From positions 1 through 45,267 of the forward strand of contig WOGZ01000270.1 in the NCBI GenBank assembly GCA_009733775.1: DNA of 45,267 nt. Direction: 5' to 3'. Both the position numbers and the translations under genes were made by a program. This stretch comes from Alectoria sarmentosa (lineage: Eukaryota > Ascomycota > Lecanoromycetes > Lecanorales > Parmeliaceae). Below, one piece after another: positions 34,671 to 42,731 of the stretch; the stretch's first letter is position 1, and each line of letters opens with the position of its first letter. The notes beneath the pieces were generated by a model. The model saw only the letters and a list, made by a program, of their open reading frames with translations. It did not search any database and was not told where the DNA came from.

Positions 34671-37600
34671 TAAGCGATAACGATCTTTTTCGATGATTGA
34701 ATTTCTTTTAAATTTTTTACAACTCAATTCGTCGTTATCGAATTAATTATTTAATTTTTTATATAATATGTTATCGTCGAAGTTGTTAATGAATAAAAAA
34801 CGATTTATAAGTTCAAAAAAAGCGATATTTAATTAAATGATGTTTATTAACGAAAGTTTAATCTTTATGCGATCAAATAATTTATGCTTTTATCGTTTTT
34901 TTTAATTTAATTTTGTTATTAAAATGCGAGCATTGATAATAACTCAATTTGATAATTAATTAAACGATTTATAAATAATAATTGATGACGAAAAGAATAA
35001 CAAGAAAAAAAAATGTTAATAAAAGATTTTAAAGATTATGAATATTCAAAAAAGTCAATAATCTCGTTCATAGAAAAATGATAAAGAATTAATTCAATCG
35101 AAGACGAAAACGAAATCGTATTATTTTTTTATCGTTTAGAAAAACGTTATTAATATCGATTCGCTTAATAATAAAGAAATGAAATTTATATAATATAAAT
35201 TTAATGTGAAGTTTTTCTGAGAGAGCGAAAAGATCGCATTCAATATTAAAATCAAAAAATATATATTCGATAACAATTTATTTATTTTATATCTGCTATC
35301 AACTGTTGAAAATAATTATATTTGTGAATATGTTATATCGTTTAAATATATATCATATTATCGAATTTTATTCGTTGCGATTTTATTATACGACGCTTTT
35401 GTTATAATTAAACAAAAACATTTTAGCGTTCAAAAAATCGATTTAAATAAATTTAATCAGATTTTAAGCACGATACTCGATAAGTTGTAAAATTGAAAAT
35501 ATAAAAAAAAGCTTCAGTTTGATTTGATATATCGATACGCTTATAACAAATTTAATGTTATTAAAAAGAAATTTATTGTTATCAAGATCGTTTTTACAAT
35601 AATCACATATAGCGATAAATTTTTAAATAATAAATTTATAAATCTTATCGAGATTTTATCAATCTCAAATCTTATCGAATAATTATTTAATGTTTAAATT
35701 GCGAAGAATGAGATTAATTTTATCGTCGCTATTAAACGTGTTATTTGCGATCGTTAAAAATGTTATAAAAACGATTATAATAATTAAAATTATTTTAAGT
35801 CGATTTGTTATGTTAAAGATTCGCGTAAATATTATTTTATAATAATTTAAAATTTAATTAACTGATTAACAATTATCGTGATAAATCGAATTAATAAATT
35901 TATCGTTGATATATCGCTTATAAGTTTACTTATTAATTAAAAGCGTGATTTGAAAAATAAATAAAAGAATAAGATTCGCAAAAAGAGAAATGAGAAAAAA
36001 AACGATATATAATAATCACGTGATCGTATATTTACTTTTATTGTTATAATTATTTAATTTCTTATATCGTTATTAAGTTTAAACGATTTTTTTATAAATA
36101 TTCGTTTCTTTTATTTTAAGATTGAATTTATTAAACGTGATTATTATGATTTTCAACGCTTTATCAATCGTGTTTATAATCGTGAAATTATAATAATTTT
36201 AATCACGATTTTAAAACATAAAATTAACAATTTGATACACGTTAATATAAAAAACTTTATCGAATATATAAAGTTAAATATTATATCATATGATGAAAGA
36301 ATTTTAAAAAATGTAAAGAAAAAGTTATTGAATAAACATTATAAGTTTTATTACATTTAGTAATGAAAAAGCGATGATTTTGAGCATAAATGAGAAAAAT
36401 TAAATATCGAATCAAATATTAAACGCGAATTAATTGATAATGTAAACGCATTTGGGCGTAGAAAAAAGTTAACTCGCGTTTTAACACATATATATGCTTT
36501 TACGATCTTTATAATAAAATTCGTTTTATATTTTATTAAAGATGAGAATTATAAATAAAATCAATAAACGAAGTAAATATTTTACGACGATGTGAATTTA
36601 AATGATATATCATAATGAAAATATGAGAATAAACGATATATATAAATGTTTATAACAATTTATTCTTTTAATGTTTTAGCGATGTTTATTTCGTTTTCAA
36701 CGACGTTTATTTCGTCTTGATTTTTATAATATATTTCACTTTTTCAAAAAAGATTATTTGCGTTATATCGTCTCTTTTGCGCAAAAATAATTAAGTTTAA
36801 AAAGTTATTATATCGTTTTTCGTCGAAATATAGCATAATTATATCTTAATATTATTTAATTCATATTTTAAATATCGAAAACGAGATTTTAATCGAATTA
36901 AGATCAGATGAATATGAAGATAAATATTTTAATAAGATTTTTGCATCGTGATATATATTAATAAACTTAAAATTGTGATAAATCGACGCATTATCGCATA
37001 TGATCATTAATCGAGATTCGCTTTTTTCGAAATTATCGCAATAAAAGAGAACGTGATTTTGTATAAAATTGATAAAGATGTTTTGAGTGATCGAATCTTA
37101 AAGAATTATTTATAATAAATAATTTTTTATCGTGAAGGCAGATAACACATTTCATTTTTTTAAACGTTTAAATTCTTTATTGATTTATGATCGCATGTTC
37201 AAAAAAGTTCATTCGTATTTTTTATCGTTTGAAGATTTTAATATTAAATTGTTGAGAGTAATAAAATGTTTATTAATTCGTTTATAAATCGTCGACTTAT
37301 TCAAAAAGATTAGTTGATTAGTTCGTTAATTAGTTAATGTAATAAATCAATTATTACGTAAAAAGATATTGCGTTGATTAATTATTCTTTTTATTTATTT
37401 ATGAAATCAATTAAGACGATATAAAGTTTTTTAAATAATGCTTTCGTTGAGAATAAAATCAAATTAATCGAATAATATATATATTAATTCGTTTAAATAT
37501 AATATAAGACGTTTTTCAAAATAAACGAGTAATTGTTTTTTCACGTTTTAATTGATAACTTTAAAACGTTCGTTTAAATTATTATTCGAAATAAAGATGA

Positions 37601-38360
37601 TATTATGTTGAAATTAATGAAATCTCATTTTTTGTAAAAATCGCATATTGATATTATACGAATTAATTAAAATAATATCATTATTGTAATCTAATTCGAA
37701 TTTATGTTGAATAAAAATTCGAATGAATTTTAAAATAAACGATGATATGATTATAACGATAATAATATCATTTTAAAAACGTTTTATTAAAAGGTTTTCA
37801 AACGATTTCTGATTCGATTAAATTTCGAATATAACGTTTTTCGAGTTAGATTAAAGTCTTATTAATTAAATTTTTTATTTAATTGTTATAATCATAATCA
37901 CATTTTAATTAATCATTTATCACTTAATTATATTTTTATTTTTACGATTTATTATCTAATTATCGATTTCTTTCTTCTTTTATTTAACATTATTTAAAAT
38001 TATTACGTTATAAACAATCTATGTTAATAAGAAATGATATTAAAGTTTTGATATAAACATCACACTAGCGTAAAATATTATATTTCATTTTTACATCATA
38101 TTCTTTTACTCGCGTATTAAAATCTATTAATAAATCGTATAATAAGATGTTTTTAACACGATTCAATTTTTATATACATAACGTGCAAAGAGTATAATTA
38201 TAAAGCATTATCATTAATTTTTTTTAAACGATGTTTAATATAAAAGTTTTATTCAATTTTTGAATAATGATTATTATTATAATAAATAATTATAATAATT
38301 ATTATTATAATTACAATGATTATTATTGTAACGATTATTTATTTAAATGTGATTTTAAAT
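34671..38360. mobile_element. RIP-degraded body of the DNA transposon
   Basis: Extremely AT-rich with no open frame of note. C and G persist mainly as CpG, while CpA and TpG are scarce. An imperfect inverted AT-rich array lies near 38265–38340. Confidence 0.75.
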
Positions 38361-38469
38361 TTATATAATGCGATTTTATCTTCTGCGTGCATTTGGCGGT
38401 CGTTTAAACAAAAAATTGCGGGGGCGGTTGCAAGTTTTGCGCTCCCGCCAAGGGTTTTGCAAAAAGGAG
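38361..38469 (-). repeat. Right terminal inverted repeat (largely unmutated)
   Basis: The outer 80 bases keep GC-rich motifs (for example GCGGGGGCGG-like runs near 38428–38438) and closely match the end at 42732–42815. Confidence 0.88.
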
Positions 38470-38471
38470 TA

Positions 38472-38692
38472 AAGAATATAAAGAAGGAAATCATGCAGGC
38501 GGGCATAAATCAATTAAATATACGAGAATGAACCTTATACTTTCATCAGATTCCTAGGAATTCCATATCAAATGTCGATCAATCGAGAGATACCTCCCTC
38601 GGGCCATCTGCCGAACCCACATGCTCCACTCGTGGCTGCATTAGTAATATTTCATAGGCGAATCAAGCGAGGCAATTACCATCCTCACAACA
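38472..38692 (-). repeat. Right LTR of the outer element, second part
   Basis: Continues the LTR interrupted at 32058; matches 30224–30444 of the left LTR. It retains normal base composition while the left copy is AT-shifted, so it is the better reference for the original LTR. Confidence 0.9.
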
Positions 38693-38697
38693 ATTCG
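38693..38697. repeat. Target-site duplication ATTCG (right)
   Basis: Pairs with 30133–30137 and marks where host sequence resumes, namely the displaced upstream region of the C2H2/ankyrin gene. Confidence 0.9.
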
Positions 38698-39036
38698 CAC
38701 ATGATGTTCAATGAGACATCAATCAGAATGTCTCACTTCCGCAGCTTCATGAAAGTTCAATACGACGTAAATGATAGCGCAGCCACTTCAGACATATAGC
38801 TATGCGATGAGAGTGTAGATAGACTTGTGCTGCATACGTCTTGAAGCATTGGGAGAACGACGGTCAATGTGTTAAACCCTCCAGTTCAGCCGCGCGCGGG
38901 GTCATGCTTCGTCAGCCTCGTTCATCTCCTTCCTGGCATCCTACTCTCGCCCATCGTAGAGCTTGCCACTTTGCAATGCACCCCCGGATGAAGACACTGT
39001 CTTCGGTATATTCGAGAGAGAGGCTTTTGATCTACC
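38698..39036. promoter_or_regulatory. Former shared divergent promoter region
   Basis: Host DNA between the right target duplication and the DUF7580 start codon. With the transposon stack removed, this 339-bp interval would separate the start codons of the C2H2/ankyrin gene (minus strand) and the DUF7580 gene (plus strand). No specific motif can be assigned. Confidence 0.6.
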
Positions 39037-40869
39037 ATGATCACCGGCGTCGAGACAGCGGGCCTTGTGCTAGCCATCTTTCCCCTCCTCGTCTCTGCTC
39101 TCGAGCATTATCAGGAGGGCTTCGAAAGTTTGAGCGACTGGTGGAAGTTCCGGACTGAGTTCCTTGGTTTTATCCATGTCATTGGCCGGCAAGCAATCCT
39201 CTTCGACGAGAACCTGGAGGAGTTGCTGTCACCAATCATCACCTCAGATGCCGAAATGGACACCCTTTTACGCAATCCTACAGGCCCTTCGTGGCGCCAT
39301 GCCGAACTCGAAGCGAAGCTCAGGCGTAGACTACCCAAGTCTTACGAGTCTTACCGAAACGCGATTGATGATATGAAAGAGACGATGGATGCGCTTCAGA
39401 AAAAGCTGGGTATACAGAATGGCAAGCTGACGTGGACCGATGGTGCCAACCGGATCAAGTGGGAATACGAGTTTAGGAGGGTCAGATACGTGCTCTCGAG
39501 GAAAAAGCGTGAGAAGCTGGTTGGGGACCTCACGGCCAACAATGAAGAGTTGCAGAAGCTCTTCACCTCAAGTGAAAGGCTGGCACCGCTCAGAAAGCGG
39601 CGAAGGACACCTAACGCATTCAAGCGGATCAGGGAGCAAGCATGCGGTCTATACAGAGTTCTAGCAACCGGGTGGAAGTGTCAATGTACAGATGCTACGC
39701 CTCCGCATCAAGCCAACCTTCTGTTAGAGAAGCGTATCGACACCTTCGATCGGGATCGTAGAGCTGAGAGGGCAGATTCTTCGGCTGCACAGCTGAGAGT
39801 CCTGTTTCTACTGAGGACCGAGTCCCGGAGATTTCCGCTGAGCTGGCAAGATACCGAAATAAAGTTGATTGAAGCTGAAGCAGGCCACCTCCTATCTCTG
39901 ACATCGACAAATATCACGACTCCGACGGCTGTGATGCTGACCGGTGTGACGAACACTTTCGAGGAAAGGGCCCCAGACTATCTACACCCCTTCAAGAAGT
40001 CTACAAAGAAAATCGTATTCCCACAAATTACCGTCCAGCCGCCTCCAGGATCGAAGGGCCCAAACGTCCCAGATCTGATCGAGATAGCTGATCTTTGCGA
40101 AGCTGTAAGAAAGGCTCATCGTGGGACATGCGACGGACCGCTAGGATATCTTCGCGATACACAAGACCGACGGCACGCCTTTTACCCATCTATACAGCCT
40201 GCAAGGTTCTCCGAGAACGCTGAAACCGTGACTCTTGCGAGTCTGCTTTCCAAGTCTCCGAGCAGCAACAATACGGACCTCAAAGGGGCAGTCTCCATGA
40301 CCCTGTCTCGCCTAGAGAGGTATTCAATCGCAGTTACTCTCGCGTCTTCCCTCCTCCAGCTCTACAGCTCTCCCTGGATTGGAGAGACTTGGAGTAAGTA
40401 TGACATATATTTTCTCATTGCCGCCGAGGGCTCAACGAGGCCTATACTTGTGGACAAGCCATACATTACGCGCAGATTTACCTCTCACTCCCCCCAGTCC
40501 TCCGTGATCTCTGTGAGCGAACAAACAGGGCGCAATGCCAGTACCAAAAGCATACAAGCACTGGGTATTATGCTCCTCGAGTTATGTTTTGGCGAAGCAA
40601 TTGAAGACCAGCCAATCCGGTCAAGGTACCTGGGCCCTGATGGCCGGCCGAACGATATGACAGACTTTTGCGCCGCTCAGCACTGGTTGCAACATGACGC
40701 TCTTGGGGAGGGCGGGCCCGAATACTCAGAAGCTGTACGTCGATGCCTGTTCTGTGCTTTTGGCCCAAAGAGCACCGACCTCGAGGACGACGAACTACGG
40801 TCTGCTATCTACAGTGAGGTTGTGGAACCTCTCGAAGTTGCTGTAAGACAATTCAACTCAAAAATGTGA
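39037..40869 (+). CDS. DUF7580-type protein, kinase-like C-terminus
   Basis: Single-exon protein of 610 residues, the usual length for this fungal family (DUF7580, formerly annotated as hypothetical and often near prion- or HET-related genes). It opens with a hydrophobic helix (VETAGLVLAIFPLLVSALEH, residues 4–23) followed by a charged helical region with LSDWWKFRTEF and repeated coiled stretches to about residue 190. The C-terminal 250 residues read like a degenerate protein kinase C-lobe: LASSLLQLYSSPWIG, YDIYFLIAAEG and the segment SIQALGIMLLELCFGE, resembling kinase subdomain IX. No HRD or DFG motif is seen, so a pseudokinase is more likely than an enzyme. Base composition is normal despite the RIP-mutated DNA on both sides. 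Domain assignment is from memory of the family. Confidence 0.8.
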   Translation: MITGVETAGLVLAIFPLLVSALEHYQEGFESLSDWWKFRTEFLGFIHVIGRQAILFDENLEELLSPIITSDAEMDTLLRNPTGPSWRHAELEAKLRRRLPKSYESYRNAIDDMKETMDALQKKLGIQNGKLTWTDGANRIKWEYEFRRVRYVLSRKKREKLVGDLTANNEELQKLFTSSERLAPLRKRRRTPNAFKRIREQACGLYRVLATGWKCQCTDATPPHQANLLLEKRIDTFDRDRRAERADSSAAQLRVLFLLRTESRRFPLSWQDTEIKLIEAEAGHLLSLTSTNITTPTAVMLTGVTNTFEERAPDYLHPFKKSTKKIVFPQITVQPPPGSKGPNVPDLIEIADLCEAVRKAHRGTCDGPLGYLRDTQDRRHAFYPSIQPARFSENAETVTLASLLSKSPSSNNTDLKGAVSMTLSRLERYSIAVTLASSLLQLYSSPWIGETWSKYDIYFLIAAEGSTRPILVDKPYITRRFTSHSPQSSVISVSEQTGRNASTKSIQALGIMLLELCFGEAIEDQPIRSRYLGPDGRPNDMTDFCAAQHWLQHDALGEGGPEYSEAVRRCLFCAFGPKSTDLEDDELRSAIYSEVVEPLEVAVRQFNSKM

Positions 40870-41809
40870 TGTACAGCATTGTACACGTGCCTCTGGCCAC
40901 GTCCACCATGCGTCGTCACTTGCGAAAATAGACGCGGTGTCGCTCATCCTTGGACAAGATGTATTGCCATAGGCGCGGTGAGCACGCTCGCTACTCAGCA
41001 AAGCAGAGTGCGGTGTGGAAATAAATGCCTTTATCCTCAAGCAAGAAGATTCTTTTCCTTCGTTAAAAGGAAGGCACACTGATACTATTGCACGGGATTT
41101 GTTGCGGCTGGTTTCATGGCCTTGGTACATATTGTAGCATCCAGGCGATATGGAGAGAAACAGGCAATAAAGGCGTGGGCGCCACACAGTCCGGGAGTCA
41201 AATCATGGAAGCTGATCTTCTATCGTCAGACATTCTTCCGAACGATTTTTGAATGAATCAGATTACAATTTCGGCTTGATGCCCATACCTACACACATTT
41301 TAAAATAGACAAGTGCTCGAAGATATGTGGGAGAGGCAGCTAAGGCGATTCTGCCTTAGTCTTGTATGCATGTCAGCCTCGTATGCATCACTAGCTGCAG
41401 AGGTGCGTCATGAATACTCCGACGAGGCTACGAACGCACCTGGTAACAGGACTCTAAAGCATTGAGGAGGCTTATTACGACTTGAGTCAGGCAGTTTCTC
41501 ATTCCTTGCCTTCAATATCTGAAGCTCGGTAATTCGAGTGCTGGCGAGATTCAAGATTGTTCCAATGGCTCCAGCTTCAAAGGAAAGCGAGTTGGAGGAA
41601 ACCATTTTGCAGCTCAATAGGCTAAGAGAAATGTTTTCAGCTGCACTGACTGTGGTCTCGGTCGTTGATTAAAAGCTCGCTGATGCTCAAAGCGGAGCTG
41701 CGAGAGCCCAATGGTTGAGGAATTGATTGTGTCCCGTGTACAGTAATCTCGAAGAGGACTTTGAGGCGGCATAACAGTTACACTAACAGGAAACTGGACA
41801 ATAGTCGTT
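40870..41809. other. Intergenic region with possible NLR debris
   Basis: No intact gene. Plus-strand pieces around 41565–41660 (including QLNRLREMFSAAL) resemble the helical leader that precedes NACHT domains in fungal NLRs and may be the decayed 5' part of the next pseudogene. A minus-strand frame at 41408–41617 is an unconvincing alternative. Confidence 0.35.
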
Positions 41810-42502
41810 AAATGCTGACGCTGTTGTGGACTGGCTCCGAATCAGTAACGGCTTTCTCTAGCTCCACGGTATCCCTGGGAGCGGCGAGACGGTATTCACT
41901 GCCATCATGATCGAGAACTTGCCCCCGCGGACATCAAGACGAGGCGCAAGTGTCATAGTGTTTCAATGCGAGCACGGGAACCCGGAGAAGCATTTTGGTG
42001 GGGAACTTCTTGCAACCGCAGCTATGCGATTGCTGCATGCGCACTTGAAGGAATGGTTCAAAGGGTGTTTAGACCCTCTTCAACAGCAAGAATGAGGATA
42101 CCGATAGGAGACTCACAGCTTTGGAGTATGCTCGTTGAAAGGGCCTTCATTGCTTTATATTACAAAGTACCCGGGCAGCCCAGCCTTGATCAATACCGTC
42201 CTTTATTTGCTCATGTAGAGCATAGCGGTGTTAACTTTCGATCAACTTGCATATGCCCAAGACATCCTGGGAATACCGGACTGGATCTTGAGAATGTCGT
42301 ATTGGACCCCGAAGAGCTTGCAGCATTGTGCGGGAGCCTATTCACAGTGGACAAAGGTTCCGGTGTTCGTCTGGTCAGATTGGCCCACGTCGCGATTCAA
42401 GGATATATTTGCTCTGATCGCCTGGCGGTGAGCTATCTTGGATTGTTTCATATCAATCCGACGGAAGGGATCCTCGAGATTGGATTTACATGCATTCGAT
42501 AG
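41810..42502 (+). pseudogene. NACHT receptor remnant
   Basis: Frames carry LHGIPGSGET, a P-loop in which the essential lysine is replaced by Glu (about 41871–41895), preceded by TAG where the family has Trp. AIMIENLPP and ELLATAAMRLL follow as in NACHT domains. Further on, VLTFDQLAYAQDI and, after a frameshift, DPEELAALCGSLF with VRLVRLAHVAIQGYICSDR (about 42305–42420) match the winged-helix segment. The frame then runs to 42502 and stops. Walker B and the rest of the domain are missing or unreadable. Clearly dead. It ends about 230 bp before a DNA transposon copy. Confidence 0.75.
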
Positions 42503-42731
42503 GTTGGCTTCACCGTCAAATGTCAAGAACTGTATCTTCCGCCGCCTCCCACAAAAGGTCTGATCACTGAAACTGGTGGCTCAGTGGCTGTACGTGCTGC
42601 AGTGTCGGTGGTCGCCTGGAGGTCCTGCGATTAGGTTGAAAAAGACAGTTTTGCTTGACTTTCTGGTAGCTGATGTTGGGATTTCTCGGGACCACTGAAC
42701 AGAAAAGAGTTCCGCTTGGTGTGTCGGGTTA
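42503..42731. other. Unique sequence before the second transposon copy
   Basis: No gene seen. It may be a further decayed part of the NLR remnant. The TA at 42730–42731 is the left target-site copy of the adjoining transposon. Confidence 0.45.

Larger units (their letters stand above)
32059..38469. mobile_element. Inverted-repeat DNA transposon with TA target duplication
   Basis: Ends CTTCTTTTTGCAAAA and, inverted, CTCCTTTTTGCAAAA. The terminal inverted repeats are about 109 bp (32059–32167 and 38361–38469). TA flanks both ends (32057–32058 and 38470–38471), and the uninterrupted LTR has a single two-base site there, as expected for Tc1/mariner-type insertion. The element is 6.4 kb, or about 4.5 kb without the nested LTR element at 32732–34665. 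No transposase frame survives; the interior is RIP-mutated. A second copy starts at 42732. TA duplication points to Tc1/mariner-like transposition, but size and TIR length exceed the classic elements, so other TA-duplicating families remain possible. Confidence 0.82.
30138..38692 (-). mobile_element. Outer LTR element carrying nested insertions
   Basis: LTRs of 307 and 306 bp begin TGTTG and end ACA, bounded by the 5-bp duplication ATTCG. Left LTR 30138–30444; right LTR 31974–32058 plus 38472–38692, split by another transposon. Without that insertion the element is only about 2.1 kb, with about 1.53 kb of internal DNA (30445–31973) that is strongly AT-rich and non-coding, so it is a non-autonomous or deleted copy. 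The minus orientation is an inference. Read on that strand, the LTR has a TATATTTAA-like box and a conventional ...TTCCAACAACA end, and the DNA next to the right LTR is the better candidate primer-binding site. Superfamily not determined; copia-like by LTR style only. Confidence 0.85.

Noticed and set aside
38265..38340. AT-rich palindromic array as a possible CRISPR or origin
   Set aside because: No regular spacer structure; imperfect inverted A/T repeats are expected in RIP-degraded DNA.
38572..38799. 75-codon frame starting in the LTR
   Set aside because: It crosses the LTR/host boundary at 38692–38697, so it cannot be an original gene; the similar frame in the left LTR is interrupted.
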